A DNA stretch of 64,000 bases from Burkholderia cenocepacia (GTDB taxonomy: Bacteria > Pseudomonadota > Gammaproteobacteria > Burkholderiales > Burkholderiaceae). The DNA lies in assembly GCF_014211915.1 (NCBI RefSeq), contig NZ_CP060039.1, positions 1,488,001-1,552,000 on the forward strand. Reading direction: 5' to 3'. Below, piece after piece: positions 40,781 through 48,850 of this stretch (position 1 is its first letter; each line of letters opens with the position of its first letter). The notes beneath the pieces are model-generated. The model saw nothing but the letters and a program-made list of their open reading frames with translations, did not search any database and was not told where the DNA came from. The translations under genes and the position numbers were made by a program.

Positions 40781-40806
40781 AAAGCGCCCCGAAGGGGCGC
40801 TTTTTT
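40781..40806. terminator. Bidirectional terminator of greB and the porin
   Basis: A 10-bp stem AAAGCGCCCC / GGGGCGCTTT (40781-40790 / 40794-40803) with a GAA loop and T run to 40806. The minus strand has a shorter T run for the convergent porin. Confidence 0.9.
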
Positions 40807-40841
40807 ATTCGCGTGTACGTTGCGTTGGCGTTGCCGGTTGC

Positions 40842-41993
40842 TCAGAAGCGATGGCGCAGGCCGGCGGTCACCGCGATCTGCTTGTTGGTCGACGAAGCGC
40901 CACCGAGGCCATTGACATAGGCGCCGATGCCCAGGCCGTCCGTGCTGACTCGCTGATACACGCCTTGCACATACACGTCGGTCCGCTTGGACAGCGCATA
41001 GTCGGTCTGCAGGTTGAACTGATTCCAGCCCGGATGACGGCCGTCCAGGAAGCCGGCGGTGTACGTGTACGACCCGGCCAGCGACAAGGCCGGCGTGAGC
41101 GCGTAGCGCGCGTTCACTTCGTAGTTGTTGAAGCGGGCGAACGTGCCGTCGAGACCCAGGCCGCTCGACACGCCCGAGGCACCCGCGGAGATGCCGAGCG
41201 CCCGGTTCACACGCGTTTGCGTGAATACGAAGCCGGCCGTTGCGGGGCCGAACGTGTAGTTCAGGCCGCCGCCGAACACGCGCTGACGCTTGCCGACGAA
41301 CGTGTTGTCGCCTGCCACCGCGCCGGCGCTGTTGGTGACCGCAGCTGCCGTGAGCCCCGAGATGTCGTTGTTCAACTGCAGGTAGCCGGCGCCGATGTTG
41401 AAGCCGGCGTAGGTATACGACACCCCCGCGCTGTATGCACGGTTGTTCGAGAACTGGTTGCTGTTCGAGAAGCCGTACAGCGCGCCGAACTTCAGGCCGC
41501 CGAAATTGACGCTCGTATATTTGACGGAGTTATTGATCCGGAACGAATTGTTCAGGTTGTCGTTGTCGAACGGGTGGGCAAATTGAGTGCCGCCGAATTG
41601 CGTGCCGGTCAGCGACAGCGGCCCGATGTAATCGACGACGCTATCGTATTGGCGACCGAGGGTGACGGAGCCAAACTGGTCTTGCGACAGGCCGACGAAC
41701 GCCTGGCGGCCGAACTCGCGGCCATTTTGGCCCAGCGTGCCGTTGGCGATGTTGAAGCCGTTCTCCAACACGAAGATTGCTTTCAGTCCGCCGCCGAGAT
41801 CTTCCGTGCCGCGCAGGCCCCAGCGGCTGCCGTTGATCTGGCCGCTGCGTTCCGACCATGAGCTATGCCCGCCCTGATTGTTCGTGTAGGTGATGCCTGC
41901 ATCGATCAGGCCGTACAGCGTAACGCTGCTTTGAGCATGGGCTGCGGTAACGAATACACCCGACAACGCGGTGACGATCAGGGTTTTTTTCAT
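40842..41993 (-). CDS. Gram-negative porin (OmpC/OpcP-like trimeric porin)
   Basis: 383 residues with a signal peptide (MKKTLIVTALSGVFVTAAHA, cleaved before QSS). The mature protein begins SSVTLYGLIDAGITYTNN, the typical Burkholderia general-porin opening. It continues with QINGSRWGLRGTEDLGGGLKAIFVLENGF and GLSQDQFGSVTLGRQYD, and ends with aromatic F (LRHRF), the outer-membrane insertion signal. It forms a 16-strand barrel for small hydrophilic solutes. The start is ATG 41993 with GGAGACAG upstream; the longer frame is not supported. Transcription ends at the shared hairpin with greB. Confidence 0.92.
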   Translation of the reverse strand: MKKTLIVTALSGVFVTAAHAQSSVTLYGLIDAGITYTNNQGGHSSWSERSGQINGSRWGLRGTEDLGGGLKAIFVLENGFNIANGTLGQNGREFGRQAFVGLSQDQFGSVTLGRQYDSVVDYIGPLSLTGTQFGGTQFAHPFDNDNLNNSFRINNSVKYTSVNFGGLKFGALYGFSNSNQFSNNRAYSAGVSYTYAGFNIGAGYLQLNNDISGLTAAAVTNSAGAVAGDNTFVGKRQRVFGGGLNYTFGPATAGFVFTQTRVNRALGISAGASGVSSGLGLDGTFARFNNYEVNARYALTPALSLAGSYTYTAGFLDGRHPGWNQFNLQTDYALSKRTDVYVQGVYQRVSTDGLGIGAYVNGLGGASSTNKQIAVTAGLRHRF

Positions 41994-42380
41994 GGATCTG
42001 TCTCCAAACAGGATGATGTCGATCGAACCTGCGGCGGACTGGCCGTGTTTTGCTTGACGCTGTAGCCGGCCCGGCAGAGCGGCGGTGCGCTTATCAGAAA
42101 GCCATCCGCAGTGTACGGAGGGTGCGAAGCGGGGGCGGCTCACGCTTTAAGAAATAGTGTATTTTGGAATTCGCAAAAATTGAAAAACTCGCGGAAACCA
42201 TTACCTGGTAAGGGTTTGCGGCAGTGCGGCGAAGGGAAATAGCAATCAGGACTGCGTAACGGGTGTTGCGCGATTGCGACAGACGGTCAGCAGCGGACAG
42301 GAGCGGCTATAGCGCGATTATTGACACATCGGCAATAGAGGTTTGTGTGGAGCATGGATAATGAAAGGTGGTTCTCTCGC
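41994..42380. promoter_or_regulatory. Porin upstream region
   Basis: About 390 bases upstream of the porin gene. It is A+T-richer around 42145-42190, where a minus-strand promoter is likely, but I cannot point to a convincing -35/-10 pair. A 10-bp A-rich run (CAAAAATTGAAAAACTC) is at 42174-42190. Confidence 0.35.
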
Positions 42381-42476
42381 TATACTGCGATCTCTGCTTT
42401 CCGAAGCAGACTTTTTCGTTGACGGAAAAGATCTCCAAACCTTTGTCGGCGCGACTTCCCAGTCGCGCTTTTTTTT
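42381..42476 (+). ncRNA. Candidate small RNA with two hairpins and a Rho-independent terminator
   Basis: No gene lies upstream on the plus strand, yet a textbook terminator is present: GCGCGACT (42449-42456) / AGTCGCGC (42461-42468) with a TCCC loop and eight T (42469-42476). A TATACT -10-like element is at 42381-42386, and a first hairpin TCTGCTT / AAGCAGA (42393-42399 / 42404-42410) is followed by CTTTTT. Transcription from about 42392 would give an RNA of about 85 bases. There is no clear -35. Identity as a small RNA is inferred from structure. Confidence 0.5.
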
Positions 42477-42495
42477 GCCCCGCTGCCCGCTGCGC

Positions 42496-42762
42496 TTACC
42501 GCGTGTACGAGCGGCGCTTGCGCTTGCCCGCGGGCGTGGCATCTTCTGCTTCGACCGGCGGCGGTGTGTAGGTCCAGTCTTCCATCACGTAGTGACGGGC
42601 ATCCAAGGGCGATGCGAGCAGGTTCTGCCAGTGATCGCCGTGCCACGTCATATCGAATTCGGTGTCGCACGGCGCTTCGCGCGCGGACTCGGCCAGGGCG
42701 CGGGACTTGCGACGTACGCGTCCGAGCCGGCTCGCGAAGCGCTTGATTCCGTCCAGCCACAT
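42496..42762 (-). CDS. Conserved hypothetical protein (88 residues)
   Basis: 88 residues, soluble and basic at both ends (MWLDGIKRFASRLGRVRRKSRALAE and GKRKRRSYTR). A central block with several aromatics is CDTEFDMTWHGDHWQNL. It has a strong ribosome site (AAGGAGAGGG). No family that I can name. It stands between the small RNA candidate and the long csp leader, with the opposite orientation to both. Confidence 0.7.
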   Translation of the reverse strand: MWLDGIKRFASRLGRVRRKSRALAESAREAPCDTEFDMTWHGDHWQNLLASPLDARHYVMEDWTYTPPPVEAEDATPAGKRKRRSYTR

Positions 42763-43155
42763 GACCCTCTCCTTCCTTTCGGCGTTGATTCAGGATCGCA
42801 ACGTCCCCGGATTTCCGCAACCCGGAAAAAACCCGAGGATTTTACCGGGTCGATTTGTCCCCGGTAGTAATTTCACGGACTGCATTATTAGCGATCCGGT
42901 CCCGGTAATATTGACAGGTTTTTGATGCGAACCAATTAATCAAAGGCGATGGTGTACCGATTCCAGTGGTATTAGCGTCTTTTCGATAAAAGAGCCGCCA
43001 AAAATTTTCTTGACGCACCCGGATTGTCCAATTTATAAAGTCAGCACTCCGTCCTCGGGCGGCGTGCTGGTGCGGGTGCCGGCACAATGTTTCGGGATTT
43101 CGGGTAACGGCTATAAAAATAGCTTTTTTGATCTTATCGAGTGGGGAACGAAGAC
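42763..43155 (+). promoter_or_regulatory. Promoter and long leader region of the cold-shock gene
   Basis: 393 bases, A+T-richer than the chromosome. TTGACG (43010-43015), 17 bases, TTATAA (43033-43038) is a good promoter, giving a leader of about 110 bases, as is usual for csp genes. Just before the gene, a small hairpin GCTAT/ATAGC (43110-43114 / 43119-43123) is followed by six T (43124-43129). Further up, TTACCGGG (42842-42849) and CCCGGTAA (42901-42908) are an inverted repeat. Confidence 0.65.
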
Positions 43156-43359
43156 ATGGATACCGGTATCGTGAAATGGTTTAACGATGCTAAAGGCTTT
43201 GGTTTTATTACGTCGGACAATGGCGGTGAAGATTTGTTTGCGCACTTTTCCGAAATCCGGATGGACGGCTTCAAGACGCTGAAGGAAAACCAGCGTGTCT
43301 CGTTCGACGTCAAAGTCGGGCCGAAAGGCAAGCAGGCAGCGAATATCCAGGCGGTCTGA
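43156..43359 (+). CDS. cspA: Cold-shock protein (CspA family)
   Basis: 67-residue OB-fold RNA chaperone. RNP1 is KGFGFIT (residues 13-19) in the opening [22 protein letters not shown]2 is DLFAHFSEI, and the end is [12 protein letters not shown]. The frame is open 15 bases before the ATG, but the GGGGAACGAAG site fits 43156. A long leader with an own promoter lies upstream, and a good terminator follows, so it is a single-gene unit. Which of several paralogues it is cannot be told. Confidence 0.93.
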   Translation: MDTGIVKWFNDAKGFGFITSDNGGEDLFAHFSEIRMDGFKTLKENQRVSFDVKVGPKGKQAANIQAV

Positions 43360-43386
43360 CGCGCCACGCATTGCCGATCACGTCCG

Positions 43387-43410
43387 GCCCCCGCATCGCG
43401 GGGGCTTTTT
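43387..43410 (+). terminator. Terminator of cspA
   Basis: An 8-bp stem GCCCCCGC / GCGGGGGC (43387-43394 / 43398-43405) with a 3-base loop and five T. Confidence 0.85.
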
Positions 43411-43500
43411 GCTTTCCGGGGACGGAACGACCCCGTCCGGGCTGGTCGCGAGTGCGCATGCCGGTGCATACTCACGGAAGCATCGTTTCCCGGTCTTTTC

Positions 43501-44628
43501 ATGTCCGCTTCCCGTCCGTCCGATCCCGCCAGCGAACAGCCGCTCGTCTTCGTCGACCTTGAAACCACCGGCGGCTCGCTCGCCGATCACCGCATCACCG
43601 AAATCGGCGTGGTCGAAATCGGGCCGCTCGGCGTATCGACGTGGACGAGCCTCGTCAATCCGGGGCAGGCGATTCCGCCGTTCATCCAGCAACTGACTGG
43701 CATTTCGGACGCGATGGTGCGTGACGCGCCGACGTTCGCGTCGCTCGCGCCGGCACTGTTCGAGCGGCTCGACGGCAAGCTGTTCGTCGCGCACAACGCG
43801 AGCTTCGACCGCGGCTTCCTGCGCGCTGAATTCGAGCGCGCCGGGCTGGCCTTCAATCCCGATGTGCTCTGTACGGTGCGGCTGTCGCGCGCGCTGTTTC
43901 CGCGCGAATCGCGGCATGGGCTGGATGCGCTGATCGAACGGCATGGGCTCGTTCCGGCCGCGCGCCATCGCGCGCTGGCCGATGCCGACCTGCTCTGGCA
44001 GTTCTGGCGCCAGTTGCACGACATCGTGCCGCTCGAGCGGCTGCGCGAGCAGATCGCGCGGACGACGCGCCATTTCCGTCTGGGCGGCGATCTCACCGAG
44101 GCCTGGCTGGATACCGCGCCGGCAGGGTGCGGTGCGTATGCGCTGTTCGGGGAGCGCGACGAAGCGCTGTATGTCGGCCGCAGCGTGCGCGTGCGGCAGC
44201 GGCTGCGTGCGCTGCTGACCGGCGAGCGCCGCTCGTCGAAGGAAATGCGGCTCGCGCAGCAGGTGCGGCGCGTCGAATGGCGCGAGACCGGCAACGAGCT
44301 CGGGGCGATGCTCGCCGAAGCGCAATGGATCGCGCGGTTGCGCCCGTCGTACAACCGGCGCCCCGCAGCCGACGCCGTCCGCGCGGGCGGGGCGCCCTGG
44401 CCGTTCGAAGGCGCCGTCGCGTTCGAGGCGAGCGGAGAGCGCCGCCTGTTTCACGTGATCGACGGCTGGTGCTATCTCGGTTCGGCGGAGTCGCTCGATG
44501 CGGCGGCGCGGCTCGTGGCCGACGCGACGGACGGCACGTTCGAACCGTTCACCCATCGCCTGCTGCAGACACATCTCGCGCGCGGCCTGCAGGTGATTCC
44601 GCTCGTGGCGCTCACGCCGGCGGATTGA
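43501..44628 (+). CDS. DnaQ-type 3'-5' exonuclease fused to a GIY-YIG (UvrC/Cho-like) nuclease domain
   Basis: 375 residues. Residues 15-175 are a DEDDh exonuclease: VFVDLETTGG (ExoI, D19, E21), HNASFDRGFL (ExoII) and HRALADADLLWQF (ExoIII, H/D). Residues about 210-295 are GIY-YIG-like: AYALFGERDEALYVGRSVRVRQRL, and EAQWIARLRPSYNRRP. The layout is that of the Cho/epsilon-like fusions seen in some beta-proteobacteria. It would act in DNA repair, nicking and trimming; the substrate is not known. It follows csp by 90 bases with a TCATG start. Confidence 0.88.
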   Translation: MSASRPSDPASEQPLVFVDLETTGGSLADHRITEIGVVEIGPLGVSTWTSLVNPGQAIPPFIQQLTGISDAMVRDAPTFASLAPALFERLDGKLFVAHNASFDRGFLRAEFERAGLAFNPDVLCTVRLSRALFPRESRHGLDALIERHGLVPAARHRALADADLLWQFWRQLHDIVPLERLREQIARTTRHFRLGGDLTEAWLDTAPAGCGAYALFGERDEALYVGRSVRVRQRLRALLTGERRSSKEMRLAQQVRRVEWRETGNELGAMLAEAQWIARLRPSYNRRPAADAVRAGGAPWPFEGAVAFEASGERRLFHVIDGWCYLGSAESLDAAARLVADATDGTFEPFTHRLLQTHLARGLQVIPLVALTPAD

Positions 44629-44661
44629 GCGCCGCGACGGGCCTTCGTCACTGCACCCGCG

Positions 44662-45255
44662 TCAGCCGATCGCGCTGGCTCCGCCGGCGGAGCAGACGTG
44701 CGACAGCGCGGTATCGAGTGCCTGCGTCTGCGTGGAATCGTAGCGCGTGAGCGTCTTCCAGTTCGCGATGCTGCGCGCGAGCCGCGCCTGGCAATCGGGC
44801 GCCTCGCGAAGCGGGGCGACCTGCGCGAGACCGGAGAGCATCTTCTGCGTCAGCCGGTCGAGTGCCGGCCGCGTGCTGGTGGCGAGATCGGGCGGCGCGC
44901 CTTCCGGTGGCCGCGTCGTGCGCCAGGTCGCGAACAGTGCGTTCTGCACGTCCTTGCTTGCCGTGATCTGATCCCCGAAGAACGTTCGGGCGAACGCGGG
45001 ATCGACGCCGGCCTGGCCGGCACGTTTTTCGACCTCGGTGAGCAGGGCCGCTTCGCGCGGCCGGTCCTCGATGGCCTTGTGATTCGCCCATTTCCATCGC
45101 GCCACGGGTTCGGCGAGCGCGAGGCGCTGCGACGCGAGCGCAACGACGTTGGTGAGGGCGGTGTCGTCGCCGTCTGCACGGGCGGTATGCGGCGACGAAA
45201 GGAGCGTGACGCCGAGCGCGGCGACAGCGAGGCTGGCACGAATGGCTTGCTTCAT
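44662..45255 (-). CDS. Periplasmic chorismate mutase (AroQ-gamma, exported)
   Basis: 197 residues with a Sec signal peptide (LAVAALGVTLLSSPHTARA). The mature chain is the secreted monofunctional chorismate mutase type: LTNVVALASQRLALAEPVARWKWANHKAIEDRPREA contains the R and K active-site residues (KWANHKAIEDRPRE), followed by FFGDQITASKDVQ and a C-terminal cysteine pair (C155/C187 region: DCQARL, HVCSAG) for a disulfide. It converts chorismate to prephenate, but in the periplasm the physiological purpose is unclear. It is convergent with the DnaQ/GIY-YIG gene. It starts at 45255. Confidence 0.88.
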   Translation of the reverse strand: MKQAIRASLAVAALGVTLLSSPHTARADGDDTALTNVVALASQRLALAEPVARWKWANHKAIEDRPREAALLTEVEKRAGQAGVDPAFARTFFGDQITASKDVQNALFATWRTTRPPEGAPPDLATSTRPALDRLTQKMLSGLAQVAPLREAPDCQARLARSIANWKTLTRYDSTQTQALDTALSHVCSAGGASAIG

Positions 45256-45346
45256 CGGAACGATCGGGAGAGCCGGGCGGGCCGGACGTGGAAAACCAGA
45301 AGAATAGACGAAGACAGTCGCGCGGCGTAGCGTCGCGACAGGAGAA

Positions 45347-45451
45347 TCAGCAGGCGTGCTGATCCGGCACCGTCAGGCTGTTGCGGCCCGGGTGCGAGGC
45401 GAATTGCGCGCGAAGCGCACGGAGGAACCGCACGATAGCGAGGATCGACAC
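45347..45451 (-). CDS. Possible 34-residue ORF after the 48-residue gene
   Basis: A GTG frame of 34 codons, VSILAIVRFLRALRAQFASH then PGRNSLTVPDQHAC. It lies in the same frame as the 48-residue gene, 28 bases beyond its stop. Hydrophobic and basic helix, cysteine at the end. There is no clear ribosome site. I list it because the composition looks protein-like and the neighbours are short genes, but it may be non-coding. Confidence 0.3.
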   Translation of the reverse strand: MSILAIVRFLRALRAQFASHPGRNSLTVPDQHAC

Positions 45452-45478
45452 GCGGCGGTTACAGAACCGGACTGACGT

Positions 45479-45625
45479 TCACTTCGGCGCGTACAGCTTG
45501 TGCTGCTCGTCGAAGAATGCCCGAACGTGTTCAGGCAATTCGGCGAGGAATTCCACGCCGACGGGTTCCGGATCCGGGCTCATCACTTGCTCGGGCGGTG
45601 GCATGCGAGTTGGTCTTTCGTCCAT
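45479..45625 (-). CDS. Very small acidic protein (48 residues)
   Basis: 48 codons: MDERPTRMPPPEQVMSPDPE, then PVGVEFLAELPEHVRAFFDE and a QHKLYAPK end. An ideal ribosome site (CTGGAGAAAC) precedes the ATG by 9 bases. I do not know the family. A Fur-box-like ATGATTATCA core (45648-45657) lies 23 bases upstream of the start, so iron control is likely if the gene is real. It faces away from the DUF2946/TonB-receptor unit. Confidence 0.6.
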   Translation of the reverse strand: MDERPTRMPPPEQVMSPDPEPVGVEFLAELPEHVRAFFDEQHKLYAPK

Positions 45626-45643
45626 GATCGTTTCTCCAGCAGG

Positions 45644-45662
45644 TTCAATGATTATCAACCTC
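45644..45662. promoter_or_regulatory. Fur-box-like site
   Basis: TTCAATGATTATCAACCTC matches 13 of 19 positions of the E. coli Fur box (GATAATGATTATCATTATC), including the entire central ATGATTATCA. It lies 19 bases upstream of the 48-residue gene. The consensus is from memory; function is inferred. Confidence 0.55.
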
Positions 45663-45822
45663 GCGCTCGAATTTATGCCAGCGGCGAATCGTTAGATTTT
45701 GTCTCTGTTGTATTAACGGCACATGCGCTCCGACGCGAAGTGCGATGCCCGGTATTGCCGCTTCGCGATCGGCAACAATCGGGCCGCTTGTTATACTTGC
45801 GCGCACTTTTTCCTGGACCGCG

Positions 45823-46212
45823 ATGAGACGAACGACGCGATGGATCGGCCTCGTATGGCTGGCGCTGGTACTGAACGTACTGTCGCCCGTCGTCGGCTAC
45901 GCGCGTCTCGCGTCGAGCGGCTCCGGCACCCTCACGCTCGAGTTGTGCAGTGCAGCGGGCGCGCGTCAGGTCGTGCTCGCGCAAGCGGGCGACGACCGCG
46001 ACACGTCGTCGCTCGACCATGCCGGCGTCCCGCATTGCGTGTACTGCCCCGGCTTCGCGGCCAACGTCGCGCTCGGCACGAGCCTGCCCGCGCTGCCGGG
46101 CTTCGTGCGCACGTTCGCGTATCGGGTGGCCGCGCCGGTCGTTTCCGATGTGCCCCGCAAGGGCATCCGTCTCGCGCAGCCGCGCGCCCCGCCTGAAAAC
46201 GTTCCGGTCTGA
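45823..46212 (+). CDS. DUF2946 family protein
   Basis: 129 residues with an N-terminal hydrophobic segment (RWIGLVWLALVLNVLSPVVG) as signal or anchor. The DUF2946 motif is DHAGVPHCVYCPGF, with histidines and a C-x2-C pair, plus an earlier cysteine (LCSAAG), suggesting metal binding. Genes of this family often neighbour outer-membrane TonB receptors for metals, as here (receptor 129 bases downstream). Direct metal-chaperone function is an inference. The start at 45823 is the first ATG giving this signal-like N-terminus; no strong ribosome site. Confidence 0.75.
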   Translation: MRRTTRWIGLVWLALVLNVLSPVVGYARLASSGSGTLTLELCSAAGARQVVLAQAGDDRDTSSLDHAGVPHCVYCPGFAANVALGTSLPALPGFVRTFAYRVAAPVVSDVPRKGIRLAQPRAPPENVPV

Positions 46213-46340
46213 TTGATGTCGTCCGCGCGCCCCGGTGGCGCGCGAGCCGCCCGCGGCCCCGGTCCGCGCGTCGCGCCGTTCGTGCGCGGCTTGCGCCCCT
46301 GTGTCCGGCGGCGTCCGCTCACGTTTTCAGGAACTCACTC

Positions 46341-48701
46341 ATGTCGTTCACCTTTGCCGCGCGGCCCTCGCGCGGCCGGCTCGCGCTCGCCTGCGCGGCC
46401 GCTTTCGCATGGCCCGCCGCTTACGCGACTTCGACCGACGATGTACGCGCCGAGGCCACCCGCGGCGGTGGCGTCGATCGTCCCGCCGCCGCGCCGGCTG
46501 CCGCTGGTGTCGCGGCAGCGTCCGCACCGGCCGGCGATACGCTGACCGCCGTCAGCGTGACCGCGCAGCGTCAACCGGTCGACCCGGATACGCCGGCCGT
46601 CGTCACGTCGATCACGCGCGAGCAGATCGATGCGCACACCAACGTCACCACCGAGGACGCGCTGAAGTACGCGCCGAACCTGATGGTCCGCAAGCGCTAT
46701 ATCGGTGACCGCAACAGCATATTCGCGGGTCGCGACTTCAACGAACTGCAGAGCGCGCGCGGGCTTGTCTATGCGGACGGCGTGCTGCTGTCGAACCTGC
46801 TCGGGTCGAGCTATGCATACCCGCCGCGCTGGTCGCTGATTCCGCCCGACGACATCGCGCGCGTCGACGTGCTCTATGGCCCCTTTTCCGCGCTCTATCC
46901 GGGCAACGCGATCGGCTCCACCGTGCTGCTCACCACGCGCCGCCCGGAACAACTCGAGGCGTCGCTGTCGACGCAGTTCTTTACGCAGCGCTACCACGAC
47001 GGCTACGGCTTTGCCGACAGCTTCGGCGGCAATCACCAGACGGCGCGGATCGCGAACCGCGTCGGCCGGTTCTGGTTCGCGCTGTCGCTCGACCGGCTGG
47101 AAAACAACGGCCAGCCGATGCAGTACGCGAGCCCCAATTCGGCCTACAACCCGAAACTGGGTGCCGCCGTGCCGGTGACGGGCGCCGCGACGGATATCGG
47201 CCCCAACGGCAAGCCACGGACCATCGTCGGCGCGCAGACGATCGAGCGGACCGAACAGCTCAACGAGACGGTCCGGATGGGCTATGCGTTCACCGATCAC
47301 GTCGATGCGACGCTGACGCTGGGGCATTGGGAGAACCATTACCGGCAGCACGGCGAGACCTTCATGCGAGATGCGACGGGCAATCCCGTCTACGGCGGCA
47401 ACGTGTCGATCGGCGGCCAGAATATGACGGTCGCGCCGAATGCGTTCGCGCCGCAGCGCGGCGACCAGGAGAACTGGCTGTACGCGCTCGGGTTGAACGG
47501 CCGGCTCGATTCCGGCTGGCGGCTGTCGGGCGTCGTGTCCGCGTACGACGTGTCGCGCGACGTGCTGCGCGCGGCCTCGACCGTGCAGGGTGGGGCGGGC
47601 ACGCTGTTCCAGGGCGACGGCACCGGCTGGCGCACGCTCGACCTGAAGGCCGAGGCGCCGGCAGTGAAAGGTCATACGTTCACGTTCGGCTATCACTACG
47701 ACAACTACTTCCTGCGCAACGTCACGTACAACACGGCCGACTGGCTGGCCGGCCCGACCACGTCGCTCGCGAGCGTCTATCGCGGCGACACGCGCACGCA
47801 GGCGCTGTTCGGGCAGGACGCGTGGCGTTTCGCGCCGCGCTGGCTCGCGACGCTCGGGCTGCGCTACGAGCGCTGGAACGCGTATGGCGGCGCGCTCGGC
47901 AATGCGCGCGGCACGCTCGGCTATGCGGACCGCGGCGCGAACGCGCTGTCGCCGAAAGTCGCGCTGCAGTGGGACGCGACGGAGGTCTGGCGCTTCCGGC
48001 TGTCGTTCGCGACCGGCACGCGGTTCCCGACGGTCGGCGAATTGTTCCAGGGCACGATTTCGAACAACGCGATCGTCAACAACAACCCGAACCTGCGGCC
48101 GGAGAAGGCGATCGACTGGGACTTCACGGCCGAACGCGACGTGGGCGTCGGCGTCGTGCGCGCGAGCGTGTTCCAGAGCGATCTGCGCGACTCGATCTAC
48201 AGCCAGACGACGGTGTCGGGCGCGACCACCGTCACCAACATCTCGAACGTCGACCGCGTGCGCGTGCGCGGCGTCGAACTCGCGTTCAGCGGCGAGAACG
48301 TCGGGGTGCGCGGGCTCGATCTCGACGCGAACGTATCGGCGAGCAACGCGCAGATCCTCGCCGATGCCGCGAACCCGGCCTACGTCGGTTCGCGTTTCCC
48401 GCGCATTCCTCGCATGCGCGCGAACCTGCTCGCGTCGTATCGCTTCGACGAGCACTGGCTCACGAGCGTCGGCGTGCGCTACTCGGGCCGCCAGTTCAAC
48501 ACGCTCGACAACAGCGACGTGAATCCGGAAGTCTACGGCGGCACGAGTTCATTCACGGTCGTCGATCTGAAGGCGCGCTACCGCTTCGATCGTCACTGGA
48601 CCGCGTCGGCCGGCATCGACAACGTGACGGACCGCCGCTACTACACGTTCCACCCGTATCCGGGCCGCACGTTCTATGGAGAACTGAAATGGTCGCTGTG
48701 A
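46341..48701 (+). CDS. TonB-dependent outer-membrane receptor
   Basis: 786 residues. After a signal peptide (ALACAAAFAWPAAYA) and an Ala-rich spacer comes the TonB box region (DTLTAVSVTAQR) and a plug domain (VVTSITREQIDAHTNVTTEDALKYAPNLMVR; FNELQSARGLVYADGVLL; PDDIARVDVLYGPFSALYPGNAIG). The beta-barrel ends in aromatic residues (YGELKWSL), with the usual NVTDRRYYTFHPYPGRTFYGELKW end. With DUF2946 just upstream, metal chelate uptake is likely. The ligand is not decidable: copper or a siderophore are the main options. Confidence 0.88.
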   Translation: MSFTFAARPSRGRLALACAAAFAWPAAYATSTDDVRAEATRGGGVDRPAAAPAAAGVAAASAPAGDTLTAVSVTAQRQPVDPDTPAVVTSITREQIDAHTNVTTEDALKYAPNLMVRKRYIGDRNSIFAGRDFNELQSARGLVYADGVLLSNLLGSSYAYPPRWSLIPPDDIARVDVLYGPFSALYPGNAIGSTVLLTTRRPEQLEASLSTQFFTQRYHDGYGFADSFGGNHQTARIANRVGRFWFALSLDRLENNGQPMQYASPNSAYNPKLGAAVPVTGAATDIGPNGKPRTIVGAQTIERTEQLNETVRMGYAFTDHVDATLTLGHWENHYRQHGETFMRDATGNPVYGGNVSIGGQNMTVAPNAFAPQRGDQENWLYALGLNGRLDSGWRLSGVVSAYDVSRDVLRAASTVQGGAGTLFQGDGTGWRTLDLKAEAPAVKGHTFTFGYHYDNYFLRNVTYNTADWLAGPTTSLASVYRGDTRTQALFGQDAWRFAPRWLATLGLRYERWNAYGGALGNARGTLGYADRGANALSPKVALQWDATEVWRFRLSFATGTRFPTVGELFQGTISNNAIVNNNPNLRPEKAIDWDFTAERDVGVGVVRASVFQSDLRDSIYSQTTVSGATTVTNISNVDRVRVRGVELAFSGENVGVRGLDLDANVSASNAQILADAANPAYVGSRFPRIPRMRANLLASYRFDEHWLTSVGVRYSGRQFNTLDNSDVNPEVYGGTSSFTVVDLKARYRFDRHWTASAGIDNVTDRRYYTFHPYPGRTFYGELKWSL

Positions 48702-48850
48702 AATCGAGGCCGCGGGCGGCGCTCGATGCGGGATGGCGAGAGGCGATGTCGCGCCCCGTGTGGATCGGGCGCGATGGCGTGCATGAAGCGCGCGGCGGAT
48801 TGCTGAAGGCCGACGTGCTCGACGGCAGGTGGCGGCACGCGAAGCGCTGA
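48689..48850 (+). CDS. Possible 53-residue ORF overlapping the receptor's end
   Basis: 53 codons starting at ATG 48689, 13 bases inside the receptor gene and behind GGAG 7 bases earlier. It contains SRPVWIGRDGVHEARGGLLK and ends KR. Composition is acceptable but G+C-driven frames of this size arise by chance, and no family is recognised. The overlap would give translational coupling to the receptor. Confidence 0.3.
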   Translation: MVAVKSRPRAALDAGWREAMSRPVWIGRDGVHEARGGLLKADVLDGRWRHAKR

